Below, piece after piece: positions 52,414-62,104 of a DNA stretch of 64,000 nt. The stretch spans positions 1 through 64,000 of the forward strand of contig JACJXO010000004.1 of assembly GCA_020636645.1 (NCBI GenBank), written 5' to 3'. Every line of letters starts with the position of its first letter. The first letter of the stretch is position 1. The translations under genes and the position numbers were made by a program. The DNA comes from Chitinophagales bacterium (GTDB lineage: Bacteria > Bacteroidota > Bacteroidia > Chitinophagales > BACL12). Below the pieces are notes generated by a model, which did no database searches, was not told where the DNA came from, and saw only the letters and a list, made by a program, of their open reading frames with translations.

Positions 52414-53439
52414 TTAGCCGATGAACAATGCCTGATAATGCTCTCTGTTCTTAAGCGCAATGCCGGTTCCGCGAACAACCGCACGCAACGGATCATCTGC
52501 CACATGAACGGTCAGTTTGGTACGTTGAGAGATACGCTTATCCAAACCCCGCAGCAAGGCACCTCCACCGGTCAGGTGAATGCCTTCACGTTGTATATCA
52601 CTGGCCAGTTCCGGCGGAGTGGTTTCCAGTGCTTTCAGAATGGCTTCTTCTACTTTAGAAATGGACTTGTCCAGCGCATGGGCGATCTCCGAATAAGTGA
52701 CCACCAGCTGTTTCGGAATCCCGGTCATCAGGTCACGCCCGCTCACCTGGTAATCTTCCGGTGCGTCATCCAGTTCTGCCATGGCAGAGCCTACATTGAT
52801 CTTCACAGCTTCAGCTGTACGCTCGCCTATCAGCAGGTTATGCTGCCTGCGCATATAGTCCACAATATCTGCAGTGAATTCATCGCCCGCCACACGAATG
52901 CTCTGATCACATACAATACCAGACAATGCTACCACTGCGATCTCCGTAGTACCTCCGCCAATATCAATGATCATATGCCCGACCGGTTCCTGCACGTCCA
53001 GACCGATACCCAGTGCCGCTGCCATAGGTTCCTGGATCAGATAAACTTCCTTGGCACCGGCCTGCTCTGCTGAATCCTTGACGGCACGCTTTTCCACTTC
53101 TGTGATACCGGAAGGGATGCAGATCACCATCACCAGTGATGGTTTGAATATCCTGTTCTTGGGGAAGATCATGCTGATCATACCCCGCATCATGTTCTCG
53201 GCTGCCTGAAAATCAGCTATCACCCCATCCTTGAGCGGACGAACGGTCTTGATGTTCTCGTGCGTCTTTTCGTGCATCTGCATGGCCCGTTTGCCCACCG
53301 CTATGACCTTGTCGGTCTTCCTGTCGATGGCCACAATGGAAGGCTCATCTACCATGACCTTGTCATGCGCAATGATGAGGGTGTTGGCGGTACCAAGGTC
53401 GATGGCTATGTCTTGCGACAAAAAATTGAATAATCCCAT
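52414..53439 (-). CDS. mreB: Rod-shape determining protein MreB (actin-like)
   Basis: A 341-residue actin homologue. Phosphate 1 DLGTANTLI, connect 1, phosphate 2 IIDIGGGTTEIAVV and the adenosine motif LTGGGALLRGLDK are all intact; the amphipathic N-terminus (MGLFNFLSQD) is the membrane-binding segment. It forms filaments that steer lateral wall synthesis, so the organism is probably rod-shaped. The order purH-mreB-mreC-mreD-mrdA-rodA fits what I recall from other Bacteroidota; 43 nt separate it from purH. Confidence 0.97.
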   Translation of the reverse strand: MGLFNFLSQDIAIDLGTANTLIIAHDKVMVDEPSIVAIDRKTDKVIAVGKRAMQMHEKTHENIKTVRPLKDGVIADFQAAENMMRGMISMIFPKNRIFKPSLVMVICIPSGITEVEKRAVKDSAEQAGAKEVYLIQEPMAAALGIGLDVQEPVGHMIIDIGGGTTEIAVVALSGIVCDQSIRVAGDEFTADIVDYMRRQHNLLIGERTAEAVKINVGSAMAELDDAPEDYQVSGRDLMTGIPKQLVVTYSEIAHALDKSISKVEEAILKALETTPPELASDIQREGIHLTGGGALLRGLDKRISQRTKLTVHVADDPLRAVVRGTGIALKNREHYQALFIG

Positions 53440-53482
53440 GCAAGTATTTCTTTATGCCCGAAAGGCAGCAATTTACGTTTTT

Positions 53483-55018
53483 TTAGTGTTTGAAATGCCT
53501 GACACCTGTCAGTACCATGGCCATTCCATGGGCATTGCAGTAATCAATGGAATCCTGGTCCTTGATAGAGCCGCCCGGTTGAATGACCGCTTTGATTCCT
53601 GCATGATATGCTATCTCCACACAATCCGGGAAAGGAAAAAATGCCTCACTGGCCATGACCGATCCCTCAGTTTCAAAGCCAAATGCCTTGGCTTTGGCAA
53701 TGGCCTGGTTCAGGGCATCAACCCGGCTGGTCTGTCCGGTTCCCATGCTTATCAGCTGTCTGTTCTTTACAAGTGCAATTCCATTTGACTTGAGATGCTT
53801 CACTACCAGTTCAGCAAACAACAGGTCATCTGTTTGCGCTGCATCTGGTCTTGCTTCTGTTACAAGCTTCAGTGCTGATGACGCGGTCAGGTGGTTGTTC
53901 CTGTCCATGGCCAGTACACCATGCAGCAGGCTGCGGAATTGTTCAGCAGGAAAATCAAACCTCTTCTGCTCCAGAATGATCCGGTTCTTTTTACCGGCCA
54001 GGATGGTCAGCGCATCTGCAGCATACGATGGTGCAATGATGACCTCAAAGAACAACTCATGGATCATGGCTGCAGTGGCAGCATCTACCTCTTTGTTGGC
54101 AATAAGCACCCCGCCGAATGCTGATACCGGATCAGCTGCCAGCGCTTTCTGCCATGCTTCAGACAAGCTATCGGCAAGCGCTACCCCGCAGGCATTGGTA
54201 TGTTTGAGAATGGCAAATGCCGCCTGCTCACCAGCAAATCCCCGCAAGTCTTCCATCAGATAAACGGCAGACTCTATATCTACTAAATTATTATAAGATA
54301 TTTCCTTACCCTGTATCTTATGGAATACTTCAGACAGATCTCCATAAAAGGCAGCATCCTGATGCGGATTCTCACCGTAGCGCAGGGAGGCCTTCGGCCC
54401 GAAGCTGTCCAGCATGTTCTGCTCACCGCCCTGCATCCAGGAGGCAATAGCAGTATCATACCGGCGGGTCACATCGAACGCTTCGGCTGCCAGTTGCTGG
54501 CGCTGCGCAAGGTTGGTGCTGCAGTGCTGGCTGCGCAACATCTCCAGTACCCTGCTATATTGATCTTTGGAAGAAACTATGGCCACATCCCGGAAATTCT
54601 TGGCCGCAGCACGTATCAGTGATACGCCGCCAATGTCTATCTTCTCTATGATGGCCTGTTCATCATCTGTGCTGCGCAAGGTTTCCTCAAAAGGATACAG
54701 GTCAACAATGACCAGATCAAATGAGGGCAAAGCATACTCTTCCATCTGCGCTACATCGCCGGCATGATCCCTTCGGGCCAGAATGCCGCCAAACACTTTT
54801 GGGTGTAGTGTTTTCACCCTTCCACCCAGAATGCTGGGGTAAGAGGTCAGGTCTTCCACCTGGTTAACAGGTAAACCGAGTTGTTCAATATAGGTTGCAG
54901 TGCCGCCTGTAGAATACAGCGAAACACCTGCTGATGCCAGCTCATGAACGATCTCATCCAGACCGTCCTTATAGAAAACCGAGATCAATGCATTGGAAAT
55001 GGAAACAGATTGTTGCAT
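53483..55018 (-). CDS. purH: Bifunctional AICAR transformylase/IMP cyclohydrolase
   Basis: A 511-residue enzyme for the last two steps of IMP synthesis. The N-terminal MGS-like cyclohydrolase domain has ALISVFYKDGLDEIVHEL, YSTGGTATYIEQLG, TLHPKVFGGILARRD and DLYPFEETL. The C-terminal transformylase domain has LRYGENPHQDAAFY, the Lys-His pair in ILKHTNACGVA and the end block GGSIKDQDSIDYCNAHGMAM (in part). Length is typical. It is the first gene of the elongasome cluster and has its own -7 element. Confidence 0.96.
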   Translation of the reverse strand: MQQSVSISNALISVFYKDGLDEIVHELASAGVSLYSTGGTATYIEQLGLPVNQVEDLTSYPSILGGRVKTLHPKVFGGILARRDHAGDVAQMEEYALPSFDLVIVDLYPFEETLRSTDDEQAIIEKIDIGGVSLIRAAAKNFRDVAIVSSKDQYSRVLEMLRSQHCSTNLAQRQQLAAEAFDVTRRYDTAIASWMQGGEQNMLDSFGPKASLRYGENPHQDAAFYGDLSEVFHKIQGKEISYNNLVDIESAVYLMEDLRGFAGEQAAFAILKHTNACGVALADSLSEAWQKALAADPVSAFGGVLIANKEVDAATAAMIHELFFEVIIAPSYAADALTILAGKKNRIILEQKRFDFPAEQFRSLLHGVLAMDRNNHLTASSALKLVTEARPDAAQTDDLLFAELVVKHLKSNGIALVKNRQLISMGTGQTSRVDALNQAIAKAKAFGFETEGSVMASEAFFPFPDCVEIAYHAGIKAVIQPGGSIKDQDSIDYCNAHGMAMVLTGVRHFKH

Positions 55019-55034
55019 GCCTGAAAAAGATGTG

Positions 55035-55042
55035 CAAAGTTA
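55035..55042 (-). promoter_or_regulatory. Putative -7 element (TAACTTTG) of purH
   Basis: TAACTTTG on the minus strand fits TAnnTTTG and lies 17 nt before the purH ATG. No clear -33 TTTG stands 18-20 nt further upstream, so support is partial. It would give a leader of about 10 nt. Confidence 0.5.
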
Positions 55043-55094
55043 GCGCAATCAAGGCATAAAAGGAACGGGAAGCCTAGCAATTATTGCGTTCAGG

Positions 55095-57563
55095 TCACTC
55101 TTCCTGATAGATTCTTTTCACCCGGTGCGAGATACCGGTAAGCACTTCATAGGGAATGGTCTTCATGGCTTCTGCAAGTTGCCTGAGGGTCTGGTGTGTT
55201 CCCATCACTTCGGCTTTGTCGCCGGGACGAACATCCGGCAGATGGGTCACGTCAACCATACACATGTCCATACAAACCCTGCCCACCACCGGCGCATAAT
55301 CGCCGTGCAGCCACACCCTGCCAACTCCGTTTCCCAGGCTTCTCCTGAAACCATCGGCATAGCCAATATTCAACACCGCCAGTACCATAGGTTCTTTTGC
55401 CCGGTATTGTCTGCCATACCCGATGCTCTCTCCGGCTTCCACTTTCCTTACCTGCGCCACTGTGGTAAACCAGCTGCTTACGGGCAACAGCTTTCTCTGC
55501 AGTTCTTCTGAGGGATCATCGCCATACAAACCGATTCCCAGCCTGACCATGTCATAGGCTGCTTCCGGAAACCTGGCAATACCCGGAGAGTTGAGCACGT
55601 GCCGCAGTACCGGCCGATCCAACTCCTGCATCAGGCTGTCACTCCATCTGTCAAAAAGGGCTATCTGCTGCCTGGACCAGGCATCCTCTTCAGGCATATC
55701 AGCAGCACTGAGATGGGTGAATATACTGACCGGATTTACCCGTTGCGATGCCCGTATAAGCCGGATCATGTCAGCAAACTCTTCTTCCCGGAAACCCAGC
55801 CTGTTCATACCGGTATCAAGTTCAATATGGATGCGCACCTCACGATCTGCGGCAGCCTGAATGACCGCCTGCAACTGAGGCAGGCTGAACACCTCCGGTT
55901 CCAGTTCAGCATCTATCAGCGCACCCACTTTTTGCGGATCGGGATTCATGACCATGACCGGAAGATGCACACCATGTCTGCGCAGCTCCAGTCCTTCATC
56001 GCCATAGGCCACTGCCAGATAGTCCACCCGGTTGAATGCCAGGAAATGCGCCACTTCTGCAGCGCCGCTTCCATAACCGAAAGCCTTGACCATGGCCATT
56101 ACCCGAACCTGCTCCGGCAGCAGTGAACGGTAGGCATGCAGGTTATGCGCCATATGCTGCAGATCGATCTCCAGCACTGTATTGTGTTGTTTCGATGCCC
56201 AGGCTTCAATGACCTTTTCCAGCCGGAAACGCCTGGCGCCTTTTACCAGGATGATGGCATTGTGAAAAGCAGCTGCCGGCACCTGCTCCAGCAAACTACC
56301 GGTATCCGGAAAACAATGTACCTGTATGGGATGAAAGACTCCTGCATGCCTGCTCAAAACCGGACCAACGGCAAACAATCTGTCTGTACCTGCTGCCTGC
56401 AAACTCACAGCGAGCTGCCTGCACAACTGCTCCTCTGCCAGGCCACTGCCCTCCATATCGCTCAGCACCACGATCTTCTCCTGACCTGGTGTTTCATCTG
56501 CCTGCCTGGATAAAAAATGCAGGGCTGCTTCCAGTGATCCTGCATCAGCACTGTAGGCATCATTGATCAGCTGACAACCATTGTTGCCTGCTACCAGTTC
56601 AAGCCTCATGGTCACTACCGGCAAAGTGTCCAGCTGACCAAGCAGCTGTTCCCGGTCTGCATGCAGCTGCAAGCAGGTCAGCACTGCACAAACGGCATTT
56701 TCAATAGAAGCTTCATCTGTGAACGGAACGGTGAAGCGCAGCTGGTCATTCTCTGCGGTCAGGCTGATCATGGTTGTATGCAAGGAAGCGGCTTCTGCCG
56801 TTACCTGCCACAACGCTCTGACCTCCGGATCCATGCTCCAGCTTACCTGTTCTCCGGCCAGCTTGCAGCAGGCATCCCGCACAGGTTTGATATCTGCCCG
56901 GTAAATGACCACTCCTGCCTGACTGAACAACTTAGCTTTCTCTTCTGCCTTTTCCTCTTCTGATAAAAAACCTGCTGCATGCGCCGGTCCGAAATGGGTG
57001 AAAACACCTATGTCTGGTCTGATGACCTCTGCCAGATGATCCATCTCTCCGGGCCGGGAAACACCCGCCTCGAACACTGCCAGTGTATGGTGATGATCCA
57101 TATGCCAGACTGATAAGGGTACCCCTGTCTGTGAGTTAAAACTTCTTGGGTTGCGGATGATGTCTTCCTGTGTCTTGAGCAGATGATAGATCCACTCTTT
57201 GACCACGGTCTTGCCATTGCTGCCGGTGATGCCTATGACCGGATAAGCAAACTGCTGCCGGTGAAAGGTTGCCAGCATCTGCAATGCCCTGACCGTATCG
57301 GCTGCCAGCAGATAGTTGGCGTCTGGTTGCCAGCCTCCTCCGTCAGACACCAGAAAGTTGCGAATACCACTGCGATAAGCCTCATCCAGATACCTGTGCC
57401 CGTCATGATGCGGCCCCCTGATAGCTATGAACAGACCCTGATCGCCGGCATAAAGCTTTCTGGAATCTGTGAACAAGCGGCCTACTCCCGCCTCCGGGCT
57501 GACAATCTGTCCGCCTGCTCCCAATATTCCAGCGATCTGTCCGACTGTATAATAAGCCCCCAT
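55095..57563 (-). CDS. MurF-alanine racemase fusion
   Basis: An 822-residue fusion. The N-terminal half (about 1-460) is UDP-MurNAc-tripeptide:D-Ala-D-Ala ligase-like, with the P-loop GITGSNGKTVVKEW (near 108-121), RNPRSFNSQTGVPL and NDAYSADAGSLEAAL. The C-terminal half (about 465-822) is PLP-dependent alanine racemase: VMAMVKAFGYGSG with the PLP lysine (near 492), VDYLAVAYGDEG, and ESIGYGRQYRA with the catalytic tyrosine. The enzyme would both make D-Ala and join D-Ala-D-Ala to the murein precursor. The fusion is known in Bacteroidota. I chose the ATG at 57563 over a frame extending upstream to 57599. Confidence 0.92.
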   Translation of the reverse strand: MGAYYTVGQIAGILGAGGQIVSPEAGVGRLFTDSRKLYAGDQGLFIAIRGPHHDGHRYLDEAYRSGIRNFLVSDGGGWQPDANYLLAADTVRALQMLATFHRQQFAYPVIGITGSNGKTVVKEWIYHLLKTQEDIIRNPRSFNSQTGVPLSVWHMDHHHTLAVFEAGVSRPGEMDHLAEVIRPDIGVFTHFGPAHAAGFLSEEEKAEEKAKLFSQAGVVIYRADIKPVRDACCKLAGEQVSWSMDPEVRALWQVTAEAASLHTTMISLTAENDQLRFTVPFTDEASIENAVCAVLTCLQLHADREQLLGQLDTLPVVTMRLELVAGNNGCQLINDAYSADAGSLEAALHFLSRQADETPGQEKIVVLSDMEGSGLAEEQLCRQLAVSLQAAGTDRLFAVGPVLSRHAGVFHPIQVHCFPDTGSLLEQVPAAAFHNAIILVKGARRFRLEKVIEAWASKQHNTVLEIDLQHMAHNLHAYRSLLPEQVRVMAMVKAFGYGSGAAEVAHFLAFNRVDYLAVAYGDEGLELRRHGVHLPVMVMNPDPQKVGALIDAELEPEVFSLPQLQAVIQAAADREVRIHIELDTGMNRLGFREEEFADMIRLIRASQRVNPVSIFTHLSAADMPEEDAWSRQQIALFDRWSDSLMQELDRPVLRHVLNSPGIARFPEAAYDMVRLGIGLYGDDPSEELQRKLLPVSSWFTTVAQVRKVEAGESIGYGRQYRAKEPMVLAVLNIGYADGFRRSLGNGVGRVWLHGDYAPVVGRVCMDMCMVDVTHLPDVRPGDKAEVMGTHQTLRQLAEAMKTIPYEVLTGISHRVKRIYQEE

Positions 57564-57627
57564 GAATGACGTAAAAGTACGGTATGGAAAAGGAATCACG
57601 CACCAGGCCGCCGGACGCTAATAATTG

Positions 57628-57635
57628 TATCTTTG
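57628..57635 (+). promoter_or_regulatory. Putative -7 element (TATCTTTG) upstream of secA
   Basis: TATCTTTG fits TAnnTTTG and lies 70 nt before the secA ATG; the -33 position has no good TTTG. A second, weaker candidate, TACTTTCG (57692-57699), lies only 6 nt before the ATG and would make secA nearly leaderless. Confidence 0.45.
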
Positions 57636-57705
57636 TGACCCTGCAGAACTGTCAGGACCATTTACCGGGGAACGGTTTTTGCCCCGGAACATACTTTCGC
57701 AGCTT

Positions 57706-60700
57706 ATGAATATGTTTACCAAGTCCCTGTCGAAGCTCTTCGGTGGGAATAAATACGAAAAAGATATCAGAGCCATAGAACCTCTGGTAGCTCAAACCAA
57801 CGAACATTTTGCACGTCTGTCATCCCTTACCAACGACCAGCTTCGCGGTAAGACCAATGAGTTCAGACAACGCATCGCTGACCACCTGTCTGATATTGAT
57901 AAGGAGATCAACAGCATCCGTCAGGAAGCTGAATCACTGGACGTGGAAATGGTGGACGAGAAAGATGAACTCTATCGCCGTGTTGATGAGCTGATCAAAG
58001 ACCGCGACAAATCTCTTGAGGTCATTCTGCTCGAACTGCTGCCGGAAGCCTTTGCTGTGGTCAAGGAAACTGCAAGACGTTTCAGTGAACACACCGAAGT
58101 GCGAAGCACCGCTACTGACCTGGACCGCGACCTGTCTGTCAACAAAGACTTCGTGGTCATAGAAGGAGATACTGCCATATACCACAACGAATGGACCGCT
58201 GCAGGTGCGCCTATCAAATGGAATATGGTGCATTATGATGTACAGATCATTGGTGGTATCGTATTGCACCAGGGCAAGATCTCAGAAATGGCCACAGGAG
58301 AAGGCAAGACCCTGGTGGCAACCCTGCCCGCCTACCTGAATGCACTGGCAGGACAGGGTATTCACATTGTTACGGTCAACACCTATCTGGCACAGCGAGA
58401 CAGCGAATGGAATGCCCCGATATTCAACTGGCTGGGCATAACCGTTGATTGTATAGACAAGTACCAGCCGCACTCTCCTGAACGAAGAAATGCTTACAAC
58501 TGCGATATCACCTACGGTACCAACAATGAGTTCGGTTTTGACTACCTGAGAGACAACATGGTGCGCAATGTTGAAGAAAAAGTACAGCGCAAACACCATT
58601 ATGCCATGGTAGATGAGGTGGACTCTGTACTCGTGGATGACGCCCGTACACCGCTCATCATTTCCGGACCTATCCCGAAAGGCGATCAGCAGGAATTTGG
58701 CGCCCTGAAACCACGCATCACCAAACTGGTAGATACGCAGAAGCGCATTGCCAATATCTTCCTGAATGATGCCAGAAAACTGATAGGCGAAGGCAAGACG
58801 AAAGAAGGCGGTATCGCCCTGCTGAAAGCCCACCGTGCTTTCCCGAAAAGTGGTGCGTTGATCAAATTCCTGAGTGAACAGGGAATGCGCCAGCTGCTGC
58901 TGGACACCGAAGGGGTGTACCTGGCAGAAAACAACAAGCGCATGCCTGAGATCGACAAGGACCTCTACTTTGTGATCGATGAAAAATCCAATTCGGTTGA
59001 CCTGACCGATATGGGTATAGAACTCATTACCGAATCAGGCGAAGACCCGGGCTTCTTTGTTATACCGGATGTGGGCGCCATGATAGCCGACATTGAAAAA
59101 AAGAACCTCAACCCCGATGATAAGGTGGCTGCCAAAGACCAGCTGATGCAGGACTTTGCGATCAAGAGCGAACGCATCCACTCTGTACAACAACTGCTCA
59201 AGGCATATGCCCTGTTTGAAAAAGACGTGGAGTATGTGGTGATGGACGGAAAGGTCAAGATCGTTGATGAGCAGACCGGACGTATCCTGGAAGGTCGCCG
59301 CTACAGCGATGGTCTCCACCAGGCCATCGAAGCCAAAGAGAATGTGAAGGTGGAAGCTGCCACGCAAACCTATGCCACCATCACCCTCCAGAATTATTTC
59401 CGCATGTACCACAAGCTGGCCGGTATGACCGGTACCGCCGAAACTGAAGCCGGCGAATTGTGGGAGATCTACAAACTGGACGTGACCGTTATCCCGACCA
59501 ACAAACCTATTGTGCGTGATGACATGAACGATAAGGTCTTCAAGACCAGAAAAGATAAATACAACGCCGTTATTGCCCGCATCGAAGAACTTGTAGGGCA
59601 GCAAAGACCGGTGCTGGTTGGTACTACCTCTGTGGAAGTATCTGAGTTGCTGAGCCGCATGCTCAAACTCAAGGGTGTCAAACACAATGTACTCAACGCC
59701 AAACAACACCAGCGGGAAGCCGAAGTGGTGGCCGAAGCCGGTCTGGCCGGGGCAGTTACCATTGCTACCAACATGGCTGGTCGTGGTACCGACATCAAAC
59801 TCGGGCCGGGCGTGAAAGAAGCCGGTGGTCTGGCCATTCTCGGTACTGAACGCCACGACTCACGCCGGGTGGACAGACAGCTGCGTGGACGGGCCGGCCG
59901 GCAGGGTGACCCCGGTTCTTCTGAATTCTTCGTGTCTCTGGAAGACAACCTGATGCGCCTCTTCATGAGCGACCGTATTGCTAAAGTGATGGACACCCTG
60001 GGGTACAAGGAAGGTGATGTCATTGAACACAGCAGCGTTACCAAATCTATTGAAAGAGCGCAGAAAAAAGTGGAAGAAAACAACTTCGGCATTCGAAAGC
60101 GCCTCCTTGAGTACGATGATGTCATGAACAGCCAGCGTGAACTCATCTACCGCAAACGCAACCATGCACTGGCCGGCGAACGCCTGAAACTGGACCTCAA
60201 CAACACCTTCCACGACCTGTGTGATGAGATATCAGGAAACTGGACCGGCACCGGCGATTATGAAGGATTCACCCTCGATGTGATCCGCTACCTCGGTATG
60301 GAACCGGAAGTGAGTAAGGATAAATTCTCTGACGCCCGCCAGGAAGAACTGACCGGTATGCTCTACCAGACTGCTATGCAGTTCTACAAGCGCAAGCAAC
60401 AGGCCATGGTGCAGAAAGTGCTTCCGCTCATCAAAGACCTGCATGCCAACAGAGGCGAAACCCTGGAAAATGTGGTGGTGCCATTTACTGACGGCCGCAA
60501 GGGTCTGAACATCGTGGTCAACCTGCAAAAGGCTGTTGAAACTGATGGTCGCGAAGTAGCCCTCGCCATTGAACGCACGGTGAGTCTCATGATCATTGAC
60601 GACCACTGGAAAGATCACCTGCGCAACATGGACGACCTGAAACAGGCCGTGCAGGGAGCTGTGTACGAACAGAAAGACCCGCTGCTCATCTATAAGTTCG

Positions 60701-61011
60701 AAGCATTCAAGATGTTCCGCGAAATGCTGAGTGAACTGAACATGGAAATTGCCGGATTCCTCTTTAAAGGAAATGTGCCGCTGCGTTCGCCGGAAGAAGT
60801 TCAGCAGGCCGCTGCCCAACGTCGCACCGACATGAGCCAGATGCGCACCAGCAGACAGGAAGAAGTGGCTGAACGAGGCCCCGGAAACCGCCAGCCCGAA
60901 AAACGCAACATTGAACCGGTGCGGGTAGAGAAAAAAGTAGGTCGCAATGAGCCCTGCCCCTGCGGAAGCGGGAAAAAATACAAGAACTGTCACGGCAAAG
61001 ACGAAGCCTGA
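57706..61011 (+). CDS. secA: Protein translocase ATPase SecA (long Bacteroidota type)
   Basis: A 1101-residue motor for Sec export, about 200 longer than E. coli SecA (901). Walker A MATGEGKTLVA lies near residue 195 and DEVDSVLVDDARTP near 303. By position the additions are about 85-90 residues before Walker A (a charged, helical stretch near 70-160) and about 75-80 between ARTPLIISGP and the HTGR-like block DEQTGRILEGRRYSDGLHQ (near 515). The zinc-binding C-terminus CPCGSGKKYKNCHGK (near 1084-1098) is intact and should bind SecB or ribosomes. I chose the ATG at 57706 (MNMFTKSLSKLF); ATG 57712 is equally possible. It is followed by deoC after 12 nt. Confidence 0.96.
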   Translation: MNMFTKSLSKLFGGNKYEKDIRAIEPLVAQTNEHFARLSSLTNDQLRGKTNEFRQRIADHLSDIDKEINSIRQEAESLDVEMVDEKDELYRRVDELIKDRDKSLEVILLELLPEAFAVVKETARRFSEHTEVRSTATDLDRDLSVNKDFVVIEGDTAIYHNEWTAAGAPIKWNMVHYDVQIIGGIVLHQGKISEMATGEGKTLVATLPAYLNALAGQGIHIVTVNTYLAQRDSEWNAPIFNWLGITVDCIDKYQPHSPERRNAYNCDITYGTNNEFGFDYLRDNMVRNVEEKVQRKHHYAMVDEVDSVLVDDARTPLIISGPIPKGDQQEFGALKPRITKLVDTQKRIANIFLNDARKLIGEGKTKEGGIALLKAHRAFPKSGALIKFLSEQGMRQLLLDTEGVYLAENNKRMPEIDKDLYFVIDEKSNSVDLTDMGIELITESGEDPGFFVIPDVGAMIADIEKKNLNPDDKVAAKDQLMQDFAIKSERIHSVQQLLKAYALFEKDVEYVVMDGKVKIVDEQTGRILEGRRYSDGLHQAIEAKENVKVEAATQTYATITLQNYFRMYHKLAGMTGTAETEAGELWEIYKLDVTVIPTNKPIVRDDMNDKVFKTRKDKYNAVIARIEELVGQQRPVLVGTTSVEVSELLSRMLKLKGVKHNVLNAKQHQREAEVVAEAGLAGAVTIATNMAGRGTDIKLGPGVKEAGGLAILGTERHDSRRVDRQLRGRAGRQGDPGSSEFFVSLEDNLMRLFMSDRIAKVMDTLGYKEGDVIEHSSVTKSIERAQKKVEENNFGIRKRLLEYDDVMNSQRELIYRKRNHALAGERLKLDLNNTFHDLCDEISGNWTGTGDYEGFTLDVIRYLGMEPEVSKDKFSDARQEELTGMLYQTAMQFYKRKQQAMVQKVLPLIKDLHANRGETLENVVVPFTDGRKGLNIVVNLQKAVETDGREVALAIERTVSLMIIDDHWKDHLRNMDDLKQAVQGAVYEQKDPLLIYKFEAFKMFREMLSELNMEIAGFLFKGNVPLRSPEEVQQAAAQRRTDMSQMRTSRQEEVAERGPGNRQPEKRNIEPVRVEKKVGRNEPCPCGSGKKYKNCHGKDEA

Positions 61012-61023
61012 TAATACAGCTAC

Positions 61024-61695
61024 ATGTCTGATACCATCCTGCGGCTGAGAACCGCCATAGAACATACCATCCTGAAACCGGATACCATTCCGGCCGATAT
61101 ACAACGCATATGCAGGGAAGCCGCAGAATACGGTTTCGCAGCCGTTTGTGTGCCACCCTATTATGTAACGGATGCCGCCGAACTGCTGCAGGAAAGCGCC
61201 GTAGAACTGGCCACCGTGATCGGATTTCCCTATGGCTACAGCAGCCTGATGGCCAAATTTGAAGAAGCCGAAGACGCCCTGGCACAAGGCGCAGACCACC
61301 TGGATGTGGTCATCAATATTGCTGCTGTCAAGGCCGGCGACTGGGATACCATCAACAACGAAATGGACATGCTGACCCGCCTGGTACATACAGAAGGTAA
61401 GGTCATCAAGTACATTGCAGAGACCGGATTGATGACAGAGATCGAGACCGATCTGATCTGTCGCATGGCCAACGACCACGGGATTGATTACCTCAAGACC
61501 TCTACCGGCGTGAACGGTCCCGGTGCCAGTGTGGAGCAGGTTACCAGCCTCAGAAAACTTCTGCGGGCAGACATCCGTATCAAAGCAAGCGGAGGTATCC
61601 GCACCCGCGAAGATGCCATTGCCCTGCTGGATGCAGGAGCAGACAGACTGGGCACCTCTTCCGGCGTTGCACTGATGGCTGACAATGCCTCCTGA
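61024..61695 (+). CDS. deoC: Deoxyribose-phosphate aldolase
   Basis: A 223-residue class I aldolase that cleaves 2-deoxyribose-5-phosphate to glyceraldehyde-3-phosphate and acetaldehyde. The Schiff-base lysine is Lys158 in DYLKTSTGVN; the second active-site lysine is in IKASGGIRT; the DHLDVVINIAAVKAGDW block is also conserved. Length is normal. It starts 12 nt after secA. No other deoxynucleoside catabolism gene is near. Confidence 0.95.
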   Translation: MSDTILRLRTAIEHTILKPDTIPADIQRICREAAEYGFAAVCVPPYYVTDAAELLQESAVELATVIGFPYGYSSLMAKFEEAEDALAQGADHLDVVINIAAVKAGDWDTINNEMDMLTRLVHTEGKVIKYIAETGLMTEIETDLICRMANDHGIDYLKTSTGVNGPGASVEQVTSLRKLLRADIRIKASGGIRTREDAIALLDAGADRLGTSSGVALMADNAS

Positions 61696-61702
61696 TATTT
61701 AC

Positions 61703-61710
61703 TAACTTTG
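61703..61710 (+). promoter_or_regulatory. Putative -7 element (TAACTTTG) just before the SPOR-protein gene
   Basis: TAACTTTG fits TAnnTTTG and ends 4 nt before the ATG at 61715, which would start the transcript at or within the first codon (leaderless). The TTG at 61667-61669 is too far upstream (33 nt) to be the -33 element, so this is a partial match. Confidence 0.4.
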
Positions 61711-61714
61711 AACT

Positions 61715-62104
61715 ATGCGGTACCTGTTTTTCACCATCTGCACCATAGGTATGCTCAGCGCCCGGGCACAGCAAGGCAGCGTGGTCATTCATGACCATGC
61801 AGGAGCAGAAAGCCTGGTGGAAAAACACCAGTATTTCAATGAAGAACACAATCAGATACCAGGCTGGCGCATCCAGGTGATCTCTACTCCCAGTATGACC
61901 GAAGCCAAAGGTGAAAAGACCAGGGTGTTGCAGCAGTTTGACAACCAGGCATTCATCGTTTTTGAAGCACCCAACTACAAGGTCAGACTGGGCAACTACC
62001 GCAATCGCTTTGACGCTTACCGCGACCTGCAGGATGTGCTGTCCATGTACCCCAATGCCTTCATCTGCAAGGACCTGATCAATGTGCGTGAACCCCAGCC
62101 ATGA
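61715..62104 (+). CDS. Exported SPOR-like domain protein
   Basis: A 129-residue protein with a signal peptide (MRYLFFTICTIGMLSARAQ). The mature part, from IPGWRIQVIS, has a SPOR-like pattern: APNYKVRLGNYRNRFDAYRD and a C-terminal YPNAFICKDLI, in which one strand-helix repeat carries the glycan-binding face in known SPOR domains. SPOR domains bind denuded peptidoglycan at division sites; the role here is inferred. It overlaps the M20 gene by 4 nt. Confidence 0.82.
   Translation: MRYLFFTICTIGMLSARAQQGSVVIHDHAGAESLVEKHQYFNEEHNQIPGWRIQVISTPSMTEAKGEKTRVLQQFDNQAFIVFEAPNYKVRLGNYRNRFDAYRDLQDVLSMYPNAFICKDLINVREPQP

Noticed and set aside
59035..59856. A 273-codon minus-strand frame within secA
   Set aside because: It lies wholly antisense to a conserved core region of SecA and has a composition unlike any family I know.
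60232..61479. A 415-codon minus-strand frame across the end of secA and deoC
   Set aside because: Both sense genes are certain, and the antisense product has no motif and spans two genes, which fits a chance frame in G+C-moderate sequence.
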